From: Thalassia testudinum
Lineage: Eukaryota; Streptophyta; Magnoliopsida; Alismatales; Hydrocharitaceae
Assembly (NCBI GenBank): GCA_037157565.1
Contig: JAZHRO010000062.1
Coordinates: forward strand, 4,588,001 to 4,652,000
DNA: 64,000 nucleotides
Direction: 5' to 3'
In this document: positions 47,804 through 59,471 of the stretch, piece after piece
Layout: each line of letters begins with the position of its first letter
Position numbering within the stretch: the stretch's first letter is position 1
Notes under the pieces: generated by a model
The model's database searches: none
What the model saw: the letters and a program-made list of their open reading frames with translations, nothing else
What the model was told of the DNA's origin: nothing
Made by a program: the position numbers and the translations under genes

Positions 47804-47808
47804 CATAC

Positions 47809-48110
47809 CGGGTGCGGAAAGCTGTCTTGGAGAAGTCTGCCTCCTTGATCCTCAACTGGTGATATCCAGACCTCAAGTCAATCTTGCAGAATACCGTGGC
47901 ACCTCGCAGCTGGTCAAACAAGTCATCGATCCTCGACAGTGGATGTCTGTTCTTGATGGTGACCCTATTTAGCGGTCGGTAGTCCACACAAAGGCGTAGG
48001 ATACCATCCTTCTTCTTTACAAACAATACCGGGGCTCCCCAGGGAGACGTGCTGGGCCTCACAAGGTCCTTCTCCAAAAGATCCTACAACTGAGATTGGA
48101 GCTCTCGCAG
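47809..48110 (-). pseudogene. H RT, first half
   Basis: [35 protein letters not shown] and [15 protein letters not shown] are clear RT motifs 1 and 2. The coding sequence is interrupted after FRTRY by the solo LTR. A TAG near 48088 lies just upstream (Gln or Leu expected). Confidence 0.92.
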
Positions 48111-48840
48111 CTCAAGTGGTGCCATCCTGTATGTTGCGGTGGAGATGGGGCTGGTCCCTAGTACTAGTGAGATCTCAAACTCGATCTCACGCTCGGGCGG
48201 TAGTCCCGGCAACTCGTCTGGGATCACGTTGAGGTACTCTGGAAGTCTGCCATAAGGCTGGGCTCTGCCACCACACAAGTTAGGAAGCCCTCACACCCCT
48301 GGCTCAAAAATCTCGCCGCCCAAAATGCAGAAATGCACCTCAAGCCTTCGTCCACTGGCTGACCGTGGAACTCGAAAGAAGGCAACTCTGGTAAGGAGAA
48401 GACGATCTTTCTCTCAAAACAGTCCACCAAGGCGTGGTAAGCGGACAGCTAGTCCACCCCCAGAATTACGCCAAAGTCCTCCATCTGTATCATAATCAAG
48501 TCAGCGGGGAAGGCGGTGTCCCCCAACACTGTCCTCACTATCCGTGTAACCCTTCCCAGCTACAAACAGCTGGTCGCCTAGGTTTCTGACTACCACTCAT
48601 CCCCTAATGGAGTGCTATCAGACTCTATAGTAGTAACCAATTCATGGAGCAAGAAGGTACATCATACCAGAAGAAGGAATTACGTACTCCAAAAAGACTA
48701 AACCTTGTAACCATACCTGTCACCGTATAAGCTGAAGCTATGATGTCTCCGTGAGTCACAACGTCGCGACGCTCCTCGGTACTGGGAGCAGACAAAACAG
48801 GTAGGCCCAGGGCGGAGCTAGTGACAGCTAGCAGGTATCC
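48111..48840 (-). pseudogene. H aspartic protease and linker to RT
   Basis: MEDFGVILGVD is followed by a TAG where Trp is expected, then LSAYHALVDC and the linker [18 protein letters not shown] leading to RT (the last residues before RT read [10 protein letters not shown]). The catalytic DTGA-type motif should lie near 48650, where I could not read it with confidence; frame changes are likely. Confidence 0.7.
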
Positions 48841-49455
48841 CCCTCGTGGCGGTTGTCCTCCCTCATGCACCTGGAACCCACGACCCTCCGACTGGCCCTC
48901 AGTGCTCGAAGTGATGAGTGTCTGCTGCGCTCCAGCCCTAGACGGGCAGTCCCTCCTAAAATGGCCCGGCTGGCCACACTGGTAGCAGAGGGGAACTCGA
49001 CTCCCTCTCTCGATAGGTCCCTGTTGGTGGCTGGGCGGGGATTTGGTGTTAGCAGCTGGCCCCTATCGGGGGCCCCCAAAGGCCACTGATGGCCCCACAA
49101 AACGTGACGGCTCTCCTGCGGGCGCCACATGCCTCCATTGAGCTCTCCTAACCCACCTAGTGTGACGGCGAAAATCTCGTTCCACGATAAACTCCCCTGT
49201 CGTACCCTCGGAAGGGAGATGAGGGAGCGGCGAAGTGGGTGGAAGCTGAAATTCTTCTCGAACCACCTCTCGAATCAGATGGACGAGGTCCAGAGACGAT
49301 ACGCTAAGGAGAAGAGAAGGGGTAGCGTGTACTCCAAGCTCGACACATCTGTCCCTCAAGCCTCGACCTTGGCCGCGCCTGCGACCCACCCTCCTGGCTC
49401 CATGTCGAGGCATCTCCTGCAAGGAGACGCGAACACGGAACAGAAAAGATGTCAA
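48841..49455 (-). pseudogene. gag: H gag with CCHC zinc knuckle
   Basis: The zinc knuckle CYQCGQPGHFRRDC (CX2CX4HX4C, about 48990-48949) is intact and would bind the RNA. The N-terminal open stretch (49455-49063) starts in RHGARRVGRRRGQGRG, as in Tekay-type gags. The main gag core appears much shortened: only about 150 codons lie between start and knuckle, so an internal deletion is likely. Frame changes separate the pieces. Confidence 0.72.
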
Positions 49456-49583
49456 TAAGAATCGATATCTAACAGAAAAGTCTAAGAACAGATGTCAAAA
49501 GATACGTTGTGGTGGCTATTCTAGTTACAAACACGTGAATTGGTTATTTTCCAGCCAGTTGGTTCACTTTTCGGGACGTCCTT

Positions 49584-49595
49584 GCTCTGATACCA
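49584..49595 (-). other. primer-binding site of H (initiator tRNA-Met)
   Basis: TGGTATCAGAGC on the - strand, three bases after the LTR end, is complementary to the 3' end of tRNA-iMet, the usual primer of Tekay-type chromoviruses. Confidence 0.92.
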
Positions 49596-49598
49596 TCT

Positions 49599-51860
49599 TG
49601 TAACGACCCGGTTCCCGAATCCCTACGAGATACGAGAATCAGACTGACTCGACTGATCCCAAGACCCAGTCGTCCAATGAGAAAGTAACCAAAAGAGCAG
49701 TAAAATAAACCACATTCACCATGTATATAACTAGCAGTAACAAAAATACAGTAGTAAAGAAAGAAATACTACAGTATACACCACCACAACAATAGAGAAT
49801 TAAACATATACATAAACATGAAGCTTACAATGAAAAGAGTACAGGGGTAACAGAAACTACTCACAACAACAGCAAGAAAAGTACAGTGCGTACTACAAGT
49901 AACACTACTGGGCTCTACTAGGCCCAACGCCCTCTGCAGCCGCCGACTCTGGCTGCTCAACACCTGTCCCTGGAAAGGTAACAAAGGTGACACATCAGCG
50001 AAACGCTGAGTAGAGTGGCAACTAAAAGCTAAGAAGCAGTAAGGTGGACAGTAGCTGTTATATATTTTTTTTAATTTCTTTCTTTATATTTTTCCCTTTA
50101 TTCACTATTGATTTATTTCTTAGATCCTTCTCTTGATTTTGAATGTTCCTCGTGGGAACGATCTTGATTGCAATCTTTTTCGAAAAGTAGAAGTAGCACG
50201 TGGTGCTCTCCTAGCCGGGAGAGTCCCCCGTGGTGGTCCTACCCTCAGTCAACCACCCCAAGGTCGCTGACAGACGTAACGGTGACTACGGTACGCGTGA
50301 TAAATGCACGGGTAGCTACCCCGCACTAGCACGCGGTCAATCGTTTCCGTTAACGGGTGCGCCCAAAGCACAGTACGAAACCAGTATAAGGCAGAGCCCT
50401 CCCGGTAACAGGGGTCCAGCCCCTCCACAGTAACCAAACAGGGGACTCGCCCCTCCACAGTCCGCGCACCCTCGCCTGACTACCCTGGTTTGCCCAGTGG
50501 GCCTAACAAGTAGGTGTAGGAGGGCTAGCAGAACCCCGAGGCCCGTGGGGTAGCTAGTACTCTCCCTACACTAGTAGCTCTCCTCGGTACTATGTACACG
50601 AGGGCCAAAAGTCGATACAAAGTGGTTAGACCTAACCCCGGGTCCCTGGGGCGGCTAGCTCTACTCTACACTAAATAGGGGGATGCTCTCCTTGGTACTC
50701 CGTACTCAAGGGCCAGCTCACTTCCCCAATTCTATTCCATTCACTTTCCAAGAGTTCTACTCCTAAATCCCCGTAGGGTTCATGCTCTTTCAACTCAGCC
50801 AATTAGGTTTCACCATTCCAGCTTTATATCCATATAACCCATGTTCTCAACAGTAATTATTCATTCATAAATAGGCAGCTGTTAACCAATTTAAAGACAG
50901 TTATCGTTCCCTTTCTACTTTTCCAAGACTGCAATGTATATATTCAACTAGTTTTCCAGCCCTATGATTCATGCCCTACCCTAGGATCTATCATTCAATC
51001 TAGTTTTCCAATCCTAGGATTCATGCAATACTCTAGGATCTATCATTTAATCTAGTTTTCCAGTCCTAGGATTCATACAATACCCTAAGATCTATAATTC
51101 AATCTAATTCTTCAGCCCTAGGGTTCATGCAATGCCTTAGACTCTATTAATTGTTTCATAAATGTATAATTTTTTATAAATAAATTAAAGGGCCACTCTA
51201 CCCGCAAAACTGGGAGCACTAGGGGCGTGGTCGGCAATCCCGCGCGCCTCTGCAACCCCCAGAGCCACAAAGGAACGGGGTCCGAACACAAGGATCAACA
51301 CAAGGAGTTACTTAGAACAGTATACAATTACTGTAAATAGGTAGAGGAATTAAATCTGGGAAGAACGAAACTTGAAACACGGAAAACGGACTCCGAACGA
51401 ACCCTAAACAGGTCAAAAACAACCAGTCTGTCCAAAATCAAATGTCTGAAACTTATTCCAGACGTCTTAAAAGGTAGCTCAGGTCATACCTTTGTCTGCG
51501 TAGTCCTTCAGACGTCCAGAAGCCCGCTGGAACATCTAGACTTAGCTTCCAGACGTCTGATTGTCACCCCGGACGTCAGGAAGCCCTCTCCATCGTCGGG
51601 TGCAGTGACCAGACGTCTGATCTGTGTGGAATGGCAAGCCCTAGCATCCTCCTGAACAAATCCTGCACACACACGCCCGCTCTCATCACGAAAAGGTGCA
51701 GAAGAACTCGGCGGAACGGCAGCATGGCCGTACAAGCGAAAGAAGGAGAAGATAACAAATATTGTACCTGTCAGACGTCTGGACCTTCCTCCAGACGTCA
51801 TGTCTGGCAAGACGTTTGGGCCACTTCCCAGATGTCTTAAACGACGCTTGATGCCCTGTT
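49599..51860 (-). repeat. 5' LTR of H
   Basis: Ends GGGTCGTTACA at 49599 next to the primer site. It matches the 3' LTR from 50119 on. Relative to it, 459 bp are missing at 51773-51782, exactly at an AGACGTCTGG repeat. The outer end stops at AACAGGGC, lacking TGTTACG, and is joined to element C. Four exact AGACGTCT palindromes remain. Confidence 0.88.
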
Positions 51861-52840
51861 GAGAATAGGGGTAGAGTTGTGTGGAATTCATCAAAATCTT
51901 CATCAGAAATTTCCTCTTCCTCATCCGAAATCACTTCTTCTGAGTCAAGCCATCCATTTGAACCAGTTGGCTTATAGGTTCCTCCCTAGTCCACTATTTG
52001 TTGAACTTCTTCTTTTGGGGTTACTTCCTGGTTCATGCCCTAAGATTGTTCATTTTCTTGAACTCCCTTAGAATTCAAAAGTTCTTGAATTTTAGGGTCG
52101 ATGTATTGAGAATTCTTTATATTATCATCTAATTCATCGTAAGTTACTCCCAGGAGTTTCTCAATCTCACTAATGTCCTGTTCAATTTGATTTTCCATGG
52201 GAGATGGTAGATCAAAACTATCCTCAAGTACATCCCCTTCTTTCCCTTTGTGCTGGTCTTGAGCTTTGGCAGGATTTGGATCATCTTTATTATGAATTGC
52301 CAACACTTGTTCAATTGTTCCTACAACCTCAATGGAACCACAATTCACCTTATTCTTTTGGGAAGTTTGAAAGATATTGAGTTGACAATTTTTCCTTCCA
52401 GAGGTGATGTGCATAATCCCCATCTCACAGTTGATTAGAGCCTTGGCAGTGGCCAAGAAAGGTCTCCCTAAGATTATCGAGGTGTGGTTCAAGTTTTTTG
52501 ATGCCTTCATATCTAAAACAAAGAAGTCCATAGGATATTCAAAATCCCTCACTTTTATAATCGCATTCTATAGAAGGCCCTTTGGAATTTTGGTTGACCT
52601 ATTAGCAAGCTGAAGCGTCACATTAGTGTGTTGCAAGGGGCCTAAATCTAGCTCTTCATATAATTCTGTAGGGATTAAGTTGATGGAGGCACCAAGAACC
52701 AGTAAGGCTCGATCCAGGATGAAACCATCTATTTCACATGAGATTAAGGGGGTCCTTGGATCTTTCTTTTGAGGAGGGAGCTTATTTAGGACGATGGCAT
52801 TGGCTTGTTTAGAAATTATGACCCTTTTTGATGATTTGGC
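51861..52840 (-). pseudogene. C aspartic protease and acidic tail, truncated
   Basis: Protease: ALLVLGASINL, with Val (codon 52697-52699) where the catalytic Asp stands in B and E1, so inactive. Then ILGRPFLATAKALINCE (52552-52040 open). The acidic tail NGWLDSEEVISDEEEEISDEDFDEFHTTL (51960-51880) matches B's. A TAG and other stops lie between. The end past 51861 is H sequence, so the frame reading on into it (to 51686) is artefactual. Confidence 0.82.
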
Positions 52841-54954
52841 CTAGTGTTTCGGTGTGCATAATTCCTTCAGAAATTTCGCACAAGCCGAGATGTTCTCAAT
52901 GGCCACTAGGAGGGGTATATTTTCCTGGACTTGTTTTAGAATCTCAAGCCACACCATAGATTGGTTGGTTTTCTTTTCCCTGGGCTTGATCAAGGCTTTA
53001 GGAAAAGGTGCTTGAGAAAAATCATGAGTATTCAAATCCTGAGTCTTGTTTTCTAGATTAGTTTGGTCACTCAGGTCAGATTCAGGCTCCTCAGTTCTTG
53101 TAGAAGGATCTTGGGTTTGTTTCCCACTTCTCAAAGTGACAACATAGGCATGTGCATTAGGGTTAGAAGGGAAGGTGGGTTTTGCAAAATGGGTTGAGCC
53201 TGGGTTGGGTTACGTTTAACAAAACCTGGTGGGTGCTAGGGAGCAGGCTAAATTAGGTGTGCATGTTTCTCCGGTGTGTTGTGTTGATTAACCCTATTGA
53301 AGTTCCTTGGGTTTAGGACGGGTTGGGATGACAACAATCTGTGTTGTCTAGCATCAACTAGCTGGTCTAATCGTCCCATCAAATCTGTCCTCAATTGATT
53401 CATTTCTTCCTTATGCCTCAAATTCATTTCTCTCATTTCTTTGAGGACTAGACTCAGATCATAGGGTCGATTTTCCTGTTTAGGTCGTGGTTGATATGTG
53501 TGTGGTTGTGTGTACCTACTAGGTTGCCCATAAGTGTTTGGCTTAGTCAAGTTAGGACCCTGGGTGGGTTTATAACTTGACTAAGCAAAATTAGGATGGT
53601 TGCACCATCTAGGGTTGTAAGTGTTTGAATAAGGCTCATTTCTAGTGTAACCCTGGAGTGCATTCACATCCTCAGGATAACTAGGCATCAAGCTGCCTAG
53701 TTCAGAATTTGAGGGCATCAAGGTCCCTCCTTGGTACCCAAAAAGAGACGGGTCCAAGTACAGTTGGCTCATAGGTGGAGTCATGGTTAGGTCATTGATG
53801 TTGTGCACTAATTTCTGACTTAGGGGGTTGGGGAATTGGTTATGGGTTAACAAAGGTACTCCTTAGGTAGGCATTGGATTTACTCTAGATTGTATACCTT
53901 AGGAACTCCCGCCCTTTAGAAGGTTATCCAGCTTCTTATCCAAATTCTCCACGTTCTTTCCCACGAGTTCCACCTTGTCTAATCATTGTACAATTAATTC
54001 CAAATCAACCGAGTGTGAATTATTGTTAACTTCATAAACTCCGCTCCTTGGTTGATTAGCTCTATTAAAGGCAGACACTGAGGCATTGTTGAGGGAATTT
54101 TCACTCATATTCTCGAACAATTGAAAGGCTCCCTCAGCATCTCGACTCAGGAAATTACCCCCACATGCTGCATCAACAAAATTCTTCAGATTATCACTCA
54201 ACCCATAATAGAAAATATGGGCCAAGTGCCACTTCGAAATCCCATGATGGAGGCATTTCCTATCTAAATCATTGAACCTCTCTCGAGCCTCATGTAGTTG
54301 TTTCCCAGGGTTCTGCTTAAAGGTTGTTATGGCACATCTAAGGGCATTAGTTTTTCCTACGGGGAAGAATTTCTTCAGGAATGTACTTCTTAGGTCTTCC
54401 CAAGTTAGGATTGGTCTACCAATTATTCTCAACCAATGTGCAGCTCTATCTTTCAAGAAGGATGGGAACATCTTCATCATCAGGATACCTTCATTCATGT
54501 TCCTAGGGCCAAAAGTGCTTCCTATGTGTAGGAGCTCTTCAAGGTGGTGGAAGGGGTCATCTGACTCATGGCCATGGAAGTAAGGATTCAAGTTAATGAT
54601 CTGAGGTTTGAGTTCAAAATCTTTGTCATCCTGAGGTACTTTAACAAAGGGTTCAGGTTGGGCAATAGGAGGGTTGTAAAAGTCAAAGAGGGGCTAGTCT
54701 ACCCTTCCGTTTTGGAGTCGACTGATGGCTTGCATTATGACTTTAATCTGTCGGTCATGATGCTGGCCCTGCTTAGTGATCTACCTTTGTAAGAGAGTCA
54801 TAGGATCCATATTTTGTTCATTAATCTCTTCTTCCTCGGGGTGACTAGCCATTGCAGAGAGTTTAGATTCATATTCTAGATAAGTAGGTCTTCTCCTAGG
54901 ATTCCTTTCTAATGGTGCTAACAAATCAGGATTTTGAGATCTTGTACCTTGCAT
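52841..54954 (-). pseudogene. gag: gag of C, broken
   Basis: Start ATG at 54952-54954 (MQGTRSQNPDLLAPLERNPR). The core is open for 202 codons (54591-53983): YFHGHESDDPFHHLEE and GKTNALRCAITTFKQNPGKQ. Later pieces are 53853-53581 (SNTYNPRWCNHPNFA), 53550-53248 (RTDLMGRLDQLVDARQHR) and 53134-52841 (MRSGKQTQDPSTRTEEP). Stops between them are mostly TAG or TAA at Gln positions. C shows the site that A interrupts in B, uninterrupted, near 53733. Confidence 0.87.
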
Positions 54955-56396
54955 ACACCAGAAGAATGTCTATAGATGAGAAGGAGAAGACAGATGAGAG
55001 AAAACCCCGCCCACTCAATGCAAGTAGTCAAACCGGTCCTTAAAATGTTATCCCTAAATAGACCTGATCTTGGCTCCCTAAAACTTGACTAGGTTAGATC
55101 AACCCTTAAATTACTTGGCAGGCCAGAAGGGTGGGACCCATTAGGACACCCCGCATGGCAGGACACCACTAAGGGTTAACGCGGTTACCGCACCAACCTT
55201 TCTTGTCACCAGTGGGTCCAAGTAGATAAGGCCTTGACCTTAGCCCAATCTAGTTTCAAGTCCCCAAGTCTATTAGTCCTACCTAGGGCACGTCTACTCA
55301 ATTTTAAGCTTGGGTTTGATGTGCTTTTGGAATATAATGGGCATTAGGGGGGTTTTCCCTTAAAATTTATTTTGAGACGTGTGAAGTGCTCAGGTAAAAG
55401 GGTTTACAAGCAATTTCTTATAATGATGTGAATTTTAAGATTCAAATGCTTGTGTTAATGCATTTTAGGGTTCACTTGAGTTAATATTTTTAATCAAGGT
55501 CTTGATGAGGGACACAAGAGTTTTGCAAATCCCAATTTGTTTGATAGGTTTCCTTTAAGTATGAAAATGCAAGTGTGCTCTATCTTTAGCGTGAAATCCT
55601 AAGCATAGATAGTTCTAGATGTTTCTTTTAAGTCCAAAGATCATATTAGTGGTGCACCCTAAGCAATGCAATGAACTGATCCTATTGCACCACTAACTAG
55701 GCACTAAAATATTTTTTTTTCAAAATTTTAATGCACATTTACTATTTTTTTCTGATTTAAAGTGTACCAGGGGCTTTGCAGTCTGTTTCGACCCCTAATT
55801 TGTGATCTAATAAGTCGTGAAATCAAACGTGCAATAAATATTTTTTTCAGATTTTTCCCAAATTATTGATTATCTCAAAAATTCAGTGCCACAAATTTCA
55901 AGTCAATCAGAGTTGTATGAAAATTCCTATGATATTTTGAACCTCGAAAAATAAGGAACACTAACCAAATTGATAATAGATTAGTGCACGAATTTTTAAA
56001 ATTCTTATATAACTCTGATTTGTGCAAAATTTAGATATGTTGTTTCTGACTTTGACAAACTGAACCAGTAAAAATTTAAGAATGTTTGGACATATGGATC
56101 GTTGGGAATTGAATTTTTAAGATAAAGCTTTATTTCAACTGGAAAATCAAGAGAAATTTCTTTTTTCAATAAGCAAACAAATTCCAACTAATCCTAGGGT
56201 TCAAGCAAATCCTAAATCTAACTAATCCAAACTATGGGTACTTACCTGAGGTTCGAACCTACAATTCTCGTTGTCGTGTTTCGTTTTGATTTCCTTGCTT
56301 CCTAAAATCAACAGAAAAATAACAAGTTAGAGATCTCGAATAAGCACCTAAAAAGCTTTAAAAATTTACGTTGCCTCCCTGACAACGGCGTCACCT
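54955..56396 (-). other. C leader and primer-binding site
   Basis: Non-coding, alignable with the B leader. The primer site GTGACGCCGTTGTCAGGGA (- strand, 56376-56394) is a decayed tRNA-Asp type, with the stem GTTGTC-AGGGA-GGCAAC at 56370-56386. Confidence 0.75.
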
Positions 56397-59300
56397 TGTC
56401 TATCATGTAAATCGCATTTTAAAAGATTATTTAGTTGTAGTGTAGCGCGAAAACACATCGACAAATAAATTTATAAAACTCCGATGAGTATCGGGTCATT
56501 CGCAGGGAGGCAATCTCAAGTTTTGCAGAAGCTTTTCAATAAAACTTGCTCTAAATAGATATTTATATATGTATATATGTATACGAATCAGATATCATGC
56601 ATTCAGAAGATAGAATTTTATTGCAATCAAATAGAGTTTTCACAATAGAGAATGCTACTAGAAATAAATAGATAGATAGAGAGAAAGAGAGAGATAGAAA
56701 GTGGCAGAGAGACGACGACCCTTGTAAGATGCTTGTGCGAGGTGCAGCAACACCTCAGATCCTGAGCGTGGGGATGAACGTCAGAGCGAAGTTGCAAAGG
56801 GAGAGCATTGGTCTGAAGGAAGGTGGAAGAGTTATATCTAGAGATGCCTTTAACAGGGGGACCCTGGGCCTTCTTTTATAGTTTTAATGAGGGGAAAAGT
56901 GGGTATTTAAGCCCTTTATCTCGTGCAACAACTCTTATTTGATCAAATCCGTTGATCGGGAGATCAACGGATCAGATTTGGTCTCAAAACAACTTCAAAA
57001 GCCTTCTTATTGCTCGGATTTAACCTCGTGCTGACACGTGGCACCTCCCATGGCCCTTGATCTGTGATCGGATGGCCGTGCTCGCTCCTAGCGCACGCCT
57101 GCATGCCACATTCAAGCGCCTTATCCTCGGACGTTCGATCTTACGATTGGAAGGCCCAGATTTGCGCCCACACTGCCTCTCTTTCCATGCACACCAACGT
57201 TCCTCGGCCGTCCAATCTTTCGATCGGATGGCTTAAAACGAGCATCGTGCTTCATTGAAGAGTGCGTGAAATCTTTCGTGCTCCATGGAGTTGCCTGATC
57301 GCGCCATGTGGCCATCTCCCAATGCTCCGATCAACATCCAAAGGGCGATAACACCCGCGCACGACTAGCTTTCCCAATTTCTCGCGCAGCATCGCTTGAA
57401 CACGCGTCTTGGCTTGCAATTGAGCGCGCTCACTGTTTCGCCACGTGTCCAAATTGTTGTATTTTTATTTTAAGGAAACTTATTATAAGAAGTTGGATGA
57501 AGATCCAAGGGTCGAGATCTATTCCTTTTTGATGAGGCGCGGTGAGGTGGGCAGCGTGACGCGTTCGTGGCCGTTGGATGAAGATCCAATGGTCCACAGC
57601 GTGCGAGGGTAGCCTTCCTAGATGGGGTGGCAATGAGGGGGAGGCTGTGATGGTGTCACGTGGCACCATCATAGCCATCCATCTTCTTTTCCTTGTATCT
57701 GGTGATGTAAATCTCCAATTGAGTTGATTTTTGTGCTGTTGCACTGCGATCGATGATCTGAACCCATCCGTGTAGTTGGATTTTTCATCTAAGGCTCAGA
57801 TCTTTGTCCTTTGGCTTCATGATCTCCGTTCTTTTATGGACTGCGCATGATGCTCTGATTGTCTGATCGAGACGATTTTGGAAGCGTTAGAATGCTCAGA
57901 AGCTTCACCAAGAGGTGGCGAGTGTACTGGCGGTGGAATCAGGGTGTGAGGTGTCGGGCAGTGGGCTGCCAGAGGTGGAGTCAGTGTGCAATGGAGATGG
58001 AGTTTGGTGGAGGTGTATGGTGGATGAAACGCAGAATAAATAGAGGGATTTTAATGGCGGAGGCAAGGCGAACGTTGTGGAGGTGACGTGGGGGTGTTTG
58101 GCGGTTTGTGGCACTAGGGCAAACTTGCCAGAGCGCGGCCAGAGCGGAAGAAGATGACGGGGAAGAGAGGGGGTTGTGGGTTGAATTAGGGAATAAAGGA
58201 GTTGAGGAGGATCTTGAGAAGGAGACAGAGAGTTTGGGATCCTAGCTAACGGTTGAAAGGGAGGGAAAGGCGCTAGCTATGATTGACTAGCACCAGAGAC
58301 GAAGAATCCTCCGGTGATGGAGTAGCGAGGAAGAAGAGGATCTGGGGAGCTCTCGCGGGTACTGCTAGGAGCAGAAGAAGGAGGTGAAGACGATCCCGCT
58401 GCCTATGGTATGTGGTAGCGGGCGAGGAAGCCGGAGAAGGAGGTGTCGCTAGAGCTACAGTGGAGGCGGCCGAAGGGAGAAGTTGAAGAAATAAGGCCAA
58501 ACCGAGCTAGTTTTGGACAACCTGAGGATCTAGAGCTTCTATAAAGCTCAAATCCAAGCTCTAGATAGGGAAAGAAGCTCTAATCGACTGAGATTTGGAA
58601 TCACAAATCTCATAAATTTTGTGGGTTCGTTGGGCTATTCAATGCAATTTGGAATCCTAAATTGCCTTCGATGACTCCTTACAATATGAACATCAATCCT
58701 ACCAAACTTGGTGAGATTTGGTGGTGATATGATGCTATTTTGGTGTGGTCAAGGTCGATTTACCTCCAATGGAGACAAGGATGTGTTTGTGAAGAAGACA
58801 AAGAAGTTAGGGACCCATTTGCAAAGATTTTCAAAAGTTAGGGGCTTGTCTATATGAAATAGAGACTTAATGGACCAAAATGCGAACTAAGTCAAGATGG
58901 ACTCTAATTGGGCCCAAATTTTGTTACAAACCTACTTTAGACCCAAGGAATCTAGTGGTGAAGTTTAATTTGAGCTTGGACCAAGTTTAACTGGGAAATT
59001 TATTTAAAAACCCAAATTAGGGTAGAAATTCGTCAGAGACACTTTTCAAGGTCAAAGTAAGTTCAGATGGTCACACCAAGGGCACCAAACCTCAAGGAAT
59101 ATTTTTATATGAATTTTAGGAGGTTTATATGAATTTTATTCTTACCAGAACCTCTTCAACTCAAGCGGGTCTGAAATTAGAATTTTGTGTTTTACTTTGA
59201 TTCTCGAAACACATGAAACCCCATTTCTGTTTGTGTGGACCTACTCATTGGACTTTAATGCTCATTTAACCTTAGATTAACCCTTAGGAAACCTCGTGGT

Positions 59301-59471
59301 TACTCTGCTTTCATGATATGCTGTTAAAACTTTAGAATTAACCATGTTTTAATTTTTTTTCTTAGAATTGATCTGAATGGAATTATGTCTCTCAGGCGAT
59401 TATATAGGAGCATTTGTCACTTGATTTTGACTAAATAAAACTAATTATGACTCATGATGGTGTTACCATCA
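56397..59471 (-). repeat. 5' LTR of C, about 3.1 kb, apparently chimeric
   Basis: On the - strand starts TGATGGTAACACC at 59471 (inside an 8-bp hairpin, 59454-59472) and ends GATAGACA. The TATA-type box is near 56876. The left and middle (to about 57890) align with the B LTR and with 35222-35830. From there to 59471 it aligns with J2, not B. The open frames 57859-58500 are in GA-rich sequence on both strands and are not genes. Confidence 0.8.

Larger units (their letters stand above)
39075..51860 (-). mobile_element. H: Tekay-type chromovirus (Ty3/gypsy) with two solo-LTR insertions
   Basis: Read on the - strand: LTR, tRNA-Met primer site, gag with zinc knuckle, protease, RT, RNase H, integrase, chromodomain, LTR. 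Once the solo LTRs (43192-45439, 46068-47803) are set aside the interior is about 4.4 kb, normal for a chromovirus. Both LTRs are changed: the 5' one lacks an internal 459 bp and its first 7 bases or so; the 3' one lacks its last part. All frames carry stops or shifts. At 51860/51861 H meets truncated element C. Confidence 0.9.
51861..59471 (-). mobile_element. C: B-type Athila-derived element, 3' part missing
   Basis: LTR, primer site, leader, gag and protease with acidic tail, each matching B in order and wording. It is cut at 51861 within the acidic tail by the junction with H, so whether it lacked RT cannot be seen directly. No part of C was recognised on the far side of H, so the junction is not a simple insertion. 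Confidence 0.8.

Noticed and set aside
57859..58500. Open frames rich in Arg/Trp on + and Pro/Ser/Leu on -
   Set aside because: GA-rich part of the C LTR, aligned with non-coding J2 LTR sequence.
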